Shown: one piece after another, positions 18,550-27,580 of the stretch
Numbering within the stretch: the stretch's first letter is position 1
Layout of the letters: each line of letters begins with the position of its first letter
Assembly (NCBI GenBank): GCA_963675185.2
Contig: CAXXOH010000003.1
Location: 124,001-188,000, forward strand
DNA: 64,000 nucleotides
Origin: Ilyobacter_A sp963675185
Lineage (GTDB): Bacteria > Fusobacteriota > Fusobacteriia > Fusobacteriales > Fusobacteriaceae
Direction: 5' to 3'
Position numbers and translations under genes: made by a program
The notes under the pieces: model-generated
Told to the model about the DNA's origin: nothing
What the model saw: the letters and a program-made list of their open reading frames with translations, nothing else
The model's database searches: none

Positions 18550-18987
18550 ATGAATCTGCAATAGTTTATATCTCTGTGCATCACAAGAATACCGAGAAGC
18601 TTGTACGGCTATCTCCAAAGAACTTGGGTCCGATTTGCTTGAGGTAAGCGATGTTCAGCCAGGTTTGTTGGAGCAGTATGAAATAATAGGCTTTTGGTCT
18701 GGAATCTATTTCGGCAAGCACCATGAAAAGCTGTTTGAGCTTTTGGATACTGTAAATTTAAGCGGTAAAAATGTCTTTCTTTTCTCCACAAGCGGTACTG
18801 GAAGCGTAAAATACAAGAAAAAACTAGCTGATGCCCTTGTTTCCAAAGGTGCAGTTGTAAAAAGTAGTTTTGTGTGTAAGGGGTATGACACTTATGGCGT
18901 ACTAATGGTCTTGCTAATGGGAGGCCAAATAGCATGGATATAGAAGACGCAAGGAAATTTGTCAGCACGCTTAAGATAATAGGCTAA
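18550..18987 (+). pseudogene. second flavodoxin-like gene, frameshifted
   Basis: The product is clearly homologous to the 11810-12259 flavodoxin: SAIVYISVHHKNTEKL, then AISKELGSDLLEVSDVQPGL, FGKHHEKLFELL, FSTSGTGSVKYKKKLADALV, CKGYDTYGVL and finally NGLANGRPNSMDIEDARKFV. Frame changes occur near the start (about 18556), near 18605 and near 18905. The upstream leaders also match (GAAAGGG(C/T)TGGTTTA), so the pair arose by duplication of the gene with its ribosome site. Confidence 0.85.
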
Positions 18988-18998
18988 CTATACCTAAG

Positions 18999-19345
18999 CT
19001 AAAATTTATTTTGTTTCAAATATCGGAGGACCATAAAAGGGAGTTCAGAGAACTCCAATTTTATTTGCGCCATTAATTCTTCACAAACTTTTTGCACAAT
19101 TTTTTCTTGTGGCTGAGCTACAGTTGTGAGGTAAGGTTTAAAATACCAGCTAAAGAATAAATTATCATATCCGATAATAGAAAAGTCTTCAGGCACCATT
19201 ATACCGTTTTCTCTAAGCGCAGTGATTATACCCAGGGCACAAAAATCCGTTTGGACAAAGGCTGCAGTGTTTTTTTTTAATAGCTCAAGGTTATTTTGAA
19301 CAAAAACATAAGAATAATTATAATCTAATTCCTCTAAAATACAGG
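18999..19345 (-). pseudogene. LacI-family regulator, C-terminal remnant
   Basis: On the minus strand the frame reads AAFVQTDFCALGIITALREN, GIMVPEDFSIIGYDNLFFSW and TTVAQPQEKIVQKVCEELMA, the sugar-binding and dimer part of LacI/GalR regulators. The DNA-binding N-terminus is missing. The frame runs into the truncated aldo/keto reductase at about 19345, so both genes were cut at the same junction. Confidence 0.8.
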
Positions 19346-20230
19346 ATTTTGCCTCGATATTATTTTGAGAATGGCAAAGAGGTGGTGCTAAGGTCTTTTG
19401 ATCTGGGAATTACACATTTTGACCTGGCAAACAACTACGGTCCACCACCTGGTTCGGCAGAAGAGACATTTGAAAAAATAATAAATAAAGAGTTAAAACC
19501 GTATAGGGGCGAGATAATTGTCTCTACAAAAGCTGGATACAGGATGTGGTCAGGGCCGTATGGGGAATGGGATTCTAAGAAAAATCTCATATCCAGCTTG
19601 AACCAGAGCCTTAAAAGAATGGGATTGGATTACGTGGATATTTTCTACTTCCATAGGTTCGACCCTGATACTCCCTTGAAAGAGACAAGGGATGCCCTAG
19701 ACCAGATAGTAAGACAGGGAAAAGCGCTCTATGTAGGGATTTCCTCCTATGACCCCAAGCAGACTGAGGAAGCTGCGAAAATACTGAAAGAACTGGGAAC
19801 CCCGTGTCTCATCCATCATCCGAAGTATTCCATGTTTAACCGTTGGGTAGAGGATGGCCTGCTGGATGTTTTGGAAAAAGAGGGTATGGGAAGCATAGCA
19901 TTCTCCCCACTCTCTCAGGGGCTGCTCACAAATAAGTATATAAAGGGAATCCAAAAAAATTCAAGAATCACCGATGCAAACTCCAAGTTTTTGAATAAAT
20001 CAGATATCACAAAAGAAAAACTGGATAAGATTATAAAGTTAAATAATATTGCTGCAAGAAGAAATCAATCATTGGCTCAAATGGCATTGGCCTGGGTACT
20101 CAGGAACGTAACATCTGTAATAATTGGGGCTAGCGTGGTGAGTCAAATAGAAGAAAACGTAAAGGCGCTTGATAATCTAGAATTCTCAAAAGAGTAGCTA
20201 AAAGAGATTGAAAAGATTTTAAATTCATAA
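19346..20230 (+). pseudogene. aldo/keto reductase (YghZ-like), truncated at both ends
   Basis: This is a strongly conserved aldo/keto reductase of the YghZ/L-glyceraldehyde-3-phosphate reductase type: ENGKEVVLRSFDLGITHFDL with the Asp, NNYGPPPGSAE (catalytic Tyr), STKAGYRMW (Lys), and FSPLSQGLLTNKY. The first 45 or so residues, including the first cofactor loop, are missing because the LacI remnant abuts at about 19345. An in-frame TAG at 20195-20197 precedes the normal ending LKEIEKILNS. Any start at 19349 would give an incomplete barrel. Confidence 0.82.
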
Positions 20231-20250
20231 TCTATAGTTTTTAAGTTGAT

Positions 20251-20287
20251 AAAAAATAGAACCCAGCAATGACGGGTTCTATTTTTT
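20251..20287. terminator. bidirectional intrinsic terminator
   Basis: A 14-bp stem (20251-20264 with 20274-20287) has A6 on the left and T6 on the right, between the convergent reductase and hydrolase genes. Confidence 0.85.
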
Positions 20288-20289
20288 GG

Positions 20290-21102
20290 CTATAAATTTT
20301 CTAGAAATTCACTTAAAGCCTTGTTTACCTCTTCAGGATTTTCAAGTGTGGATATGTGCCCCGCCTTTGGTATTATGTAAAGCGACGAGTCTTTCACCAG
20401 TTCAGCCATCTCCTGTGACTCATTTACAGGTCTAGGTATGTCCTCATCCCCTACTATGAAGCATACCGGTATTTTTATGTCCTTCATCTCTTCTAATATA
20501 GATTTTCTGCCGAAGATACCCCTTCCAAGAGCTACTACCGACTGGATCCTGTCTTCAGATATATCCAAAAGTGATCTTTTAAATTTTGTATACAGCTCCC
20601 CTTTCAATATGTTCTCCTGCTTTGAGAAGAATATAGGAGCTATCTGGTCGGCCATCTGTTCAGATATCTGCTTGATATTCTCTATTATGTCGAGCATACC
20701 AAAATAAAGGGCTTTAGTCTCATCTGGTTCGTCACCAGAGTAGGCGTCCATTATTACCGAGGCTTTAAGTCTCTCTGGGTATTTCAACGCTAAATGAGCC
20801 CCTATCATCCCGCCTACAGAAAGTCCGGCATATATGAATTCTTCTATTCCCAATTTATCTGCAAAAGCTATGACATCTTTTGTAAGGTTCTCCACCGAAT
20901 ACTCTTTTACGTCATATAATATGTCAGATCCGCCGTGAGCCCACAAATCTATCGATATGCACTTATAATTTTTCGACAGCTCTTCCCTCTGCGGCTTCCA
21001 CATATCTTTATCCCACAAATAAGAGTGCACAAGTATAACCGGGTACCCTTCTCCCTCAATCTCGTAACACAATCTTCTGCCTGTTTCTATTTCAACGTAC
21101 AT
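20290..21102 (-). CDS. alpha/beta hydrolase
   Basis: This 270-residue alpha/beta-hydrolase-fold protein has the oxyanion segment LVHSYLWD, nucleophile elbow GLSVGG (Ser near residue 96), an acid in VGDEDIPRP and the catalytic His in KAGHISTLENPEEV. It resembles bacterial 3-oxoadipate enol-lactonase-like esterases; the substrate is unknown. ATG 21102 follows AGGAGGAAT; the longer open frame to 21189 is not needed. Confidence 0.88.
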   Translation of the reverse strand: MYVEIETGRRLCYEIEGEGYPVILVHSYLWDKDMWKPQREELSKNYKCISIDLWAHGGSDILYDVKEYSVENLTKDVIAFADKLGIEEFIYAGLSVGGMIGAHLALKYPERLKASVIMDAYSGDEPDETKALYFGMLDIIENIKQISEQMADQIAPIFFSKQENILKGELYTKFKRSLLDISEDRIQSVVALGRGIFGRKSILEEMKDIKIPVCFIVGDEDIPRPVNESQEMAELVKDSSLYIIPKAGHISTLENPEEVNKALSEFLENL

Positions 21103-21482
21103 ATAATTCCTCCTGTCGTTATTTATATAAATTCTAGTTAATTCCCGTAAAAAACTTAAAAATTCTCCGTTTTCAAAAAATACATACAATAAAATTTTAT
21201 CACGTGTTTTTATTCTGTGTCAATGAGTGCAAAAAAATTCTCTTTAATTTAAAGACTAAAAAAATAGTTTAAAGCTACTGCAGCTTACGTCTGACCATGT
21301 CCAGATGTGGGAGTCTGACCATAAATTTAAAATAATAATTTTTTTTAAAAATCTTTATGGAGGATTTTTGTTATTAAAGCAGTAATATTAGATGGAAACT
21401 ATTTACATTTTCAATTTCTGTCGGTTATTTTTACAAAAAGCAAACCGGTGGTCGCATCATACCAGTTTGGAAAGGATATAGC

Positions 21483-22850
21483 ATGAACGATGTAAAAGTA
21501 AAGAACCAGACTCTTATTGAGTATTTATCTTATTCATTCCTTTTATCAATTCTTATTGCCGCTGCTATGGGGATATTTATAAACAGAGCTCTCACAAATT
21601 ACCTTATAAAATCACATATCCAGCTTTATTCGTTTATAATAGAAAAAATACTTTCCAATGATTCCGAAGTAAAAAAAATACTTTCCGACAAAAATGTCGT
21701 ATTCAAAAACCAGGATCACCAGATGACCAACCTCTTTTTTTTCAACGACACTATATCTCGGGCTGAACTGTGGGATAACAATGGTGATATTTTATGGAGC
21801 AGTGAAAAAAATATTATCGGCAAAAATTTCTATAAAAATAAAGTATTTCAGGAAGCTTTGACAGGTAAAACTGCTTACGACATCTCGGTCGAAAAAGATG
21901 ACAAAAATACTGGGAAAACAAGAAGGGTCAAGACTTTCAAGCTTTACATCCCCTTACTGGGTGCTAATAATGTAATAGGAGTGATTAAACTTTATGAAGA
22001 AAACTCCACACTAACAAATGTGATCAAGTTTTCCAATAGAGTTATCTGGGTTACTATCGGTTCCTGTTTCGCGGTATACTATATGCTTTTATTTTCGACC
22101 TTCTCCAAGTCGAATAAGAAAAACAACGAAATACTTGAGAAATTGATTAAAACACAAGACGCCACCATACTGGCTCTGGCCCACGAGGCTGAGCTCAGGG
22201 ACAATTCAACGGGAAAACACCTCATAAGGACAGCAAAATATGTGGAAATCCTGGCAAAAGAGTTAAAAAAACGCAGAAATGATGTCTCCAAAAGTTTTGT
22301 GGATAACATTATTAAAGCTGCACCCCTACATGACATCGGAAAAGTCGGTATCCCAGATCGAATACTCTTAAAGCCAGCAAAACTCTCCGCAGAAGAATTT
22401 TCACTGGTTAAAAAACACTGTGACATGGGTGCGGGAACCTTAAAAATGGCAAAAGAAAAACTTGGATATGAAAGTTTCTTAGACATCGCAATAGAGGTTA
22501 CTTTAAACCACCATGAAAAATGGGATGGTACAGGGTACCCAAGAGGATTGAAGGGTGAAGAGATCCCAATATCCGGCAGAATCATGGCCATGGCAGATGT
22601 CTACGACGCCCTTAGATCTAGAAGGGTTTATAAAAACAACTTATCCCATGAAGAAGCCTTACGCATAATCTTATCTGAAAAAGGTATCTCATTTGACCCG
22701 GACTTAGTCGAGATATTTTTAGAGAAAAACAAAGTTTTTGAAAACTTGTCTATAGAACTAAGCGACATTGCTTCCGAGAAGCTTGCAACAGAAATCGACA
22801 TGACTACTTATGAAAAAATCAGCCAAGCCGAGCTTATTGAAATAAGATAA
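21483..22850 (+). CDS. HD-GYP domain c-di-GMP phosphodiesterase with membrane sensor
   Basis: This 455-residue protein breaks down c-di-GMP to GMP/pGpG. An N-terminal span (LSYSFLLSILIAAAMGIFIN), a periplasmic sensor region of about 140 residues and a second span near residue 190 (VIWVTIGSCFAVYYMLLFS) precede the catalytic HD-GYP domain. The catalytic HD is in APLHDIGKVGIPDRIL (about residue 283); HHEKWDGTGYPRGL gives the GYP motif (about residue 347). All expected metal ligands seem present. It has its own leader of about 290 bases, in which GTCTGACCAT occurs twice, 24 bases apart. The stop codon lies inside the duplicated target of the next insertion sequence. Confidence 0.92.
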   Translation: MNDVKVKNQTLIEYLSYSFLLSILIAAAMGIFINRALTNYLIKSHIQLYSFIIEKILSNDSEVKKILSDKNVVFKNQDHQMTNLFFFNDTISRAELWDNNGDILWSSEKNIIGKNFYKNKVFQEALTGKTAYDISVEKDDKNTGKTRRVKTFKLYIPLLGANNVIGVIKLYEENSTLTNVIKFSNRVIWVTIGSCFAVYYMLLFSTFSKSNKKNNEILEKLIKTQDATILALAHEAELRDNSTGKHLIRTAKYVEILAKELKKRRNDVSKSFVDNIIKAAPLHDIGKVGIPDRILLKPAKLSAEEFSLVKKHCDMGAGTLKMAKEKLGYESFLDIAIEVTLNHHEKWDGTGYPRGLKGEEIPISGRIMAMADVYDALRSRRVYKNNLSHEEALRIILSEKGISFDPDLVEIFLEKNKVFENLSIELSDIASEKLATEIDMTTYEKISQAELIEIR

Positions 22851-22869
22851 AGTGCCTAACGGCACTTTT
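22848..22869 (+). terminator. terminator hairpin, left copy of 22-bp target-site duplication
   Basis: AAAGTGCC/GGCACTTT with loop TAAC forms a terminator stem directly after the HD-GYP gene (its TAA is the first three bases). The same 22 bases are repeated at the other end of the IS1182-type element. Confidence 0.8.
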
Positions 22870-24319
22870 CAGATTGTAGACAAGCGACTATCGAATAGAA
22901 ATATTTGATAGTCGCTTTCCTTTATTTTTGATAAATTTGATAAAAATGCATAGATTTGCTTCGGAAATAAGGAATAAAATCCATTCCTTGCCTTCCAAAG
23001 TGCTAATTTTTTTAAATTCATGCACGCAAATTTGAGGGTCAGCTCCATTTTCACTTTCAGCAACCCTCTATATTGTGTATACCTCATTCCGTGGAGTTCT
23101 TTTGCATCAGCAAATACTCTTTCTATAGTCTGGCTACGAAGTGCATATATTTCCTTGCTTCCTTCCGAATGCCTGATCTCTTCCACGCGCTCCATATATT
23201 CCTCCCAAACATGTCTGGTGACGATTTTGGTGGTGTTCTTGCTTTCGGTACATTTACTTAAAAATTCACAATTAGCGCATATCTTTGAATTGCTCCTATA
23301 TTCTTTGTAACCTTCTCTGTTTGTTGTACTATATTTCAATATCTCGTCATTTGGGCATAGATAGCAGTCGTAATGCCCATCATAAACAAACTCATGTTTT
23401 TTGAAAAATCCATCTTTGGTCATAGGTCTTTTATACGGCATGATGGGAATTCTGCCATCATCAAGTATCAGTTTTGCAATAGCTGGAGTTTTATATCCCG
23501 AATCGACAACTATTCTTTTTATATTTGTATAGGAATGTGTTAATTTTTTATAAAGCTCCGGAAATGAAGTTGAGTCATGGTTGTTACCGGGAGATAGAAC
23601 AAAATCTAATATGAAGTTATTCTTATCGCATGCAGTATTGGCGCTGTATGCGAATACTTTTTTATGTTCTCCTTTATGAAATACACCGCATTCTGGATCA
23701 GTTGTACTTGCCTTTATCATCTTTAGTTGAGATTCGCACTCAAAATTTAAAGTTTTTTTTTATGGATTTTCCTATCTTTGGAAATCTCTTGATGCAGAGC
23801 TTCTTCATAGAATTTTGCGCTGACTTCTATTAACTTACTCATACTTTTTTTGTTGTTAGCGCTTGCTTTTATATGTGTCCCGTCAATAAAGATATTTTCC
23901 TCATCAACAAATTTGCATTTAATTATTTCTTGAACTATATGTTTGAAAATATCTTCAAAAATTTCTGTTCCTTCAAATCTCCTTTTGTAATTTTTCCCGA
24001 AAGTGGAAAAATGTGGGATCTGTTCGTCTAGTCCGTACCCGATATACCATCTGTAGGCCATATTAACTTCAATTTCTTTTATTGTTTGCCGCATGGAACG
24101 TATTCCGAAAATATATTGGATCACGACTATTTTGAAAAGTACAATCGGATCGATACTTTCGACTCCGTAAGGGCTGTACAAATCTTTAACTTTATCATGA
24201 ATAAAGCTTAAATCGACAGCTCTATCTATTTTTCTGATTATATGATTTTTTGGAACTATATCATTTAAACTAACTCGTTTTAAAATTTCTCTTTCTTCAG
24301 TGTTTTTAACTCCCATCAT
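22869..24319 (-). pseudogene. IS1182-family transposase split by a frame change at an A9 run
   Basis: The first part (24319-23747) holds the DUF772-type N-terminus (SLNDIVPKNHIIRKIDRAVD, SIDPIVLFKIVVIQYIFGIR); the second (to 22869) has the DDE domain (IVVDSGYKTPAIAKLILDD) and the Cys-rich C-terminus (CPNDEILKYS, CANCEFLSKC). They are separated by a -1 frame change at nine consecutive A residues (minus strand, about 23753-23761). The run contains the heptamer A AAA AAA in the correct frame for -1 slippage, so the enzyme could be made by slippage rather than being dead. The TGA stop is completed by the first base of the flanking target. Confidence 0.75.
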
Positions 24320-24407
24320 AATTGAATCGCCTCCTAGTCAGTTAAATTTTATCAGAAATTTAAGGCAAAAAAAAGAGCTGTAGACAAATTTCTTTGTCTA
24401 CAGCCTG
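22870..24407 (-). mobile_element. IS1182-family insertion sequence (1538 bp)
   Basis: Ends match as imperfect inverted repeats (CAGATTGTAGACAA on the left, CAGGCTGTAGACAA on the right). It is flanked by an identical 22-bp direct repeat that is the terminator of the upstream gene. It encodes one transposase in two frames. A subterminal hairpin (AAGCGACTATC and its complement) lies just inside the left end, and a second (GCTGTAGACAAA and its complement) at the right end. Confidence 0.85.
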
Positions 24408-24429
24408 TAAAGTGCCTAACGGCACTTTT
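24408..24429 (+). terminator. terminator hairpin, right copy of 22-bp target-site duplication
   Basis: Identical to 22848-22869 and here followed by the original T-run (TTTTTT), so this copy is the functional terminator end of the pre-insertion locus. Confidence 0.8.
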
Positions 24430-24666
24430 TTATTTACAAAAATAGTTTACGGTTACACGCCGGGTCTATGCTTATTTTAGCTGCTATTTTTTAATGCAGC
24501 TTACTCAAGTAAAGTGATTCAGCAGCTTATTTTATTTATGGTTAGATTTAAACTGGATTAATATATATGAGTATAAGTTATCCTCAACATCAATATTTTG
24601 TTTGTAGGAAAGATGCCCGGTTATCGATAAAAGATAGTATAGAGAGTTTTTAAGGAGAGTGGGATA

Positions 24667-27276
24667 ATGAAGAAACTAGGAAGTTATATAGTTAAAAATA
24701 AAAAAAGAATCACCATTTTTTCGGTGCTGCTCACCTTTATCTTGGGATTTTTCATGACCAAACTCGAGATAAACACCAGACTCATGGACCTTTTGCCGGA
24801 AAACGATCCAACAGTGTCGGCCTATAGAGATGCCGAAAAGAACTTCAGCAGTCTTGATTCTATAATAGTTGGAGTGGAGGGAAAAGAGGGAGATATAAAA
24901 AGTTTTATAGAGGGCACTGCCCCAGTACTTTCTGAAAAAAGTGGTGTAAAGGAAGTTGTGTACCATACAAACAGGGATTTTTTTAAGAAAAACGGTTTTC
25001 TGCTTATGGATTATGAAGACCTGGAAAACATGAGAGAAATTTTAACTGCATCGAGTCTGAAAGATTTTATAGCCGGGGTAAATAACAGTTTCGAAACTAC
25101 ATACCTCAACACTTCGGGTGAAGATAAGATAGAGAAAGATGAGATAGAGCTCTTGGAAAGTTTAAACCAGCTGGAAATAATCGTAAACGGAATTAAGAGT
25201 GGAAATGTTTCCGTGCAGGATATGGAGAATTTTTTCGTAGGCGAAAACTACTTTATGTCAACTGATAAGAATATGGGGATATACACCATCGACACCACCT
25301 TTGGAATGGAGGAGCCAAAAAAAGTGGTGGAATTTATAAACAGTACCGAAGGGTATCTAAAGGAGCAGGCTAAAAAATATGGTGTGAGGGTTTCCATGAG
25401 TGGATCTCAGGTACTTTTGAGGGACGAGATGGTGGTTTCTCAGAGGGATATGGAGTACAGCAGCTTCCTATCCATTACCCTTATTTTCTTTATATTCATG
25501 TCATCATTTAGAGGAATGAGATACTCGTTTTTGGCTGTAATACCACTGATTGTGGGGATAATTTGGACACTTGGCCTGACCTACCTCCTAATAGGATCTC
25601 TAAATATAATGACAGCCATGATGGGAGCAATACTTGTGGGACTAGGAATCGACTATTCCATACACATTATATCGGTCTACAAAGAAGAGAGACTGGAAGG
25701 GAACGATGTTGAAGCAGCAATAGTAAACGTATTTAAGAAAACCATGAGCGGGGTAGTGGCTGCTGCACTGACAACGGCCGTTGGGTTTCTTATGTATGTA
25801 TTTACAGACTTCCCAGGATTCAGGGAATTCGGAATTGTATTGGGTATGGGGATCGTCTCTGTTGTACTCGGGTCTATATTCGTGCTGCCACCATTGCTCC
25901 TAACTTTTTCTAAAAAAAGCTACCTTAAAGAGAGCATAAAAAGAAAGAAATCTAAGCTGGAAAAACTTGAAAAAATCTTGGTCAGAAAAAAGTACCTTAG
26001 TTTTTTCGCGGTGCTCACAGCAACATTCGTGATCGGCATCAAGATACCAGATGTGAAGTTTGAAAAGGACATGATGAAGATAGAGGCCAAAGGGCTCGAA
26101 AGCGTCGCCCTGAACAGGAAGCTTATAGATAAATTTAACTTCAGCTCGGATAACTCCATTATAGTAAGTGATACAATACAGGAATCGCAGGAGCTATACA
26201 AGAAAGCTGACAAGCTGAAAACTATGGGGATCATAGAGTCTTTAGGTTACTACATCCCCCCAGACGGTGAGCAGATGGAAAAACTGCAGTATTTGAGGGA
26301 AGTGAAAGATGACATCGCCTGGGTGCTGGACAGCGAACTGTATCTAGAGGAACTGGCCAACGAGATATATAGGTTGGAAGACAACCTGGTAGAGCTGGCT
26401 GATTTAGCATATATAGGCGGCGAAGAAAAACTACTTAATAAATGCGACTCACTAATAAAAAATTTGGATTTATCTGGATTTGCCGAGAGCATAGGGGATT
26501 ACTCAGAGAATATAGAAAAGGCTCAAAAAATATTGGTAGCCGGACTAAAGAACTTTATTGCGGGGGTGAATTCCGAAAAAAAAATAAGTTTGGATAATCT
26601 ACCTGACAATTTGAAAAGGAGGTTTGTAGGAGAAAACTCCAAGTACATGAATATATTTTTCCCCAAGGATGATTTGTGGTATTCCGAGTTTCAGGATGCC
26701 CATATAAAAGAGATAGATACACTCAGCCCGTATGTCACAGGGAGTGCCAAGATATTCTTGAGGGTTATGGACGTGGTAAAGAGAGAGGGCAAAAAGGTAC
26801 TCGGACTTAGCTTTGTGGCCATATACCTCATACTGATAGCTGACCTTAGAAGCTTGAAATACGCCACTCTGTCTATACTTCCCATGGTGATGACCGTAAT
26901 ATCTATGCTGGGTATAATGGGCTGGACCGGGTTTAAGCTGGATGTGGTGAATATAATAGCAGTCCCGCTGATAATAGGTATAGGGATAGACGACGGCGTG
27001 CACATAATCCACAGGTACCGCATCGAAAAAAATATATTTAAGACTATACGCAGCACCGGTAAGGCGATAACTCTCACTACTTTGACCACAATGGCGGCGT
27101 TTGGCACCCTTATGCTTTCAAAATATATGGGGTTTGTACACTTCAGCATGCTGATAACAACCGGAGTCGGCTTGGCTTATCTTATGACCCTGTTCCTGCT
27201 TTTCAGCACCTTGGCGATAGTCGACAAGATAGGGTCTAAAAATAGAGTAGAATCGAGAAATCAAAAAGAAAAGTAG
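24667..27276 (+). CDS. RND/MMPL-family exporter (HpnN-like)
   Basis: This 869-residue inner-membrane transporter has two repeated halves, each with one span, a large periplasmic loop and five clustered spans. Span 1 is KRITIFSVLLTFILGFFMT; motifs LVGLGIDYSIHIISVYKEE and IGIGIDDGVHIIHRYRIE at equivalent places carry the Asp residues expected in the proton relay. Both halves end in ALTTAVGFLMYVFTDFPG-type and LTTMAAFGTLMLSKYMG-type sequences. Such proteins export lipids or other hydrophobic molecules; the cargo is unknown, and no periplasmic adaptor gene is adjacent. The start follows AAGGAGAGTGGG. Confidence 0.9.
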   Translation: MKKLGSYIVKNKKRITIFSVLLTFILGFFMTKLEINTRLMDLLPENDPTVSAYRDAEKNFSSLDSIIVGVEGKEGDIKSFIEGTAPVLSEKSGVKEVVYHTNRDFFKKNGFLLMDYEDLENMREILTASSLKDFIAGVNNSFETTYLNTSGEDKIEKDEIELLESLNQLEIIVNGIKSGNVSVQDMENFFVGENYFMSTDKNMGIYTIDTTFGMEEPKKVVEFINSTEGYLKEQAKKYGVRVSMSGSQVLLRDEMVVSQRDMEYSSFLSITLIFFIFMSSFRGMRYSFLAVIPLIVGIIWTLGLTYLLIGSLNIMTAMMGAILVGLGIDYSIHIISVYKEERLEGNDVEAAIVNVFKKTMSGVVAAALTTAVGFLMYVFTDFPGFREFGIVLGMGIVSVVLGSIFVLPPLLLTFSKKSYLKESIKRKKSKLEKLEKILVRKKYLSFFAVLTATFVIGIKIPDVKFEKDMMKIEAKGLESVALNRKLIDKFNFSSDNSIIVSDTIQESQELYKKADKLKTMGIIESLGYYIPPDGEQMEKLQYLREVKDDIAWVLDSELYLEELANEIYRLEDNLVELADLAYIGGEEKLLNKCDSLIKNLDLSGFAESIGDYSENIEKAQKILVAGLKNFIAGVNSEKKISLDNLPDNLKRRFVGENSKYMNIFFPKDDLWYSEFQDAHIKEIDTLSPYVTGSAKIFLRVMDVVKREGKKVLGLSFVAIYLILIADLRSLKYATLSILPMVMTVISMLGIMGWTGFKLDVVNIIAVPLIIGIGIDDGVHIIHRYRIEKNIFKTIRSTGKAITLTTLTTMAAFGTLMLSKYMGFVHFSMLITTGVGLAYLMTLFLLFSTLAIVDKIGSKNRVESRNQKEK

Positions 27277-27408
27277 AAAATAAAAGGAATGCAGAAAAAA
27301 CAATGGTATATAATTTTATAAAGCAAGTGTAAGGGAGCAAAACTCCTTTAGGTTACCGGTGTTGAAATCAAATACCGGTGACCTAAGCCTAAGGGCTTTA
27401 ATTTTATG

Positions 27409-27434
27409 GTAACCTGATTTGGGTTACTTTTTTT
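27409..27434 (+). terminator. intrinsic terminator after the RND gene
   Basis: GTAACC/GGTTAC stem followed by T7. Just upstream (27350-27384) a second imperfect hairpin (AGGTTACCGGT/ACCGGTGACCT) may stabilise the transcript end. Confidence 0.65.
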
Positions 27435-27445
27435 ATTTATCATAT

Positions 27446-27499
27446 AAAAAAAGCCACCGATTATTCTCTTAAGGCTAAAAGAGTTGATAATCGGTGGCT
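27446..27499 (-). terminator. intrinsic terminator for the DAC-like gene
   Basis: A 13-bp stem (27452-27464 with 27487-27499) with A6 at its left side acts as a T-run on the minus strand. It lies about 80 bases past the stop of the minus-strand gene. Confidence 0.75.
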
Positions 27500-27580
27500 A
27501 ATCAGTAATTTTAAGCTTATTTTTAGTAAATAATGATAAAACTTATGAAAAATTTGGGTAAGTCGCTTTATTGATTACCG

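Noticed and set aside
21435..21475. A second c-di-GMP-I riboswitch before the HD-GYP gene
   Set aside because: It contains GCAAACC but lacks the GGAAAC loop, GGGACGCAAA and the 3' GTTACCG block; it can only form a simple hairpin.
26599..27149. Long minus-strand frames opposite the RND exporter gene
   Set aside because: They mirror a strongly coding plus strand and show no ribosome sites or known motifs.
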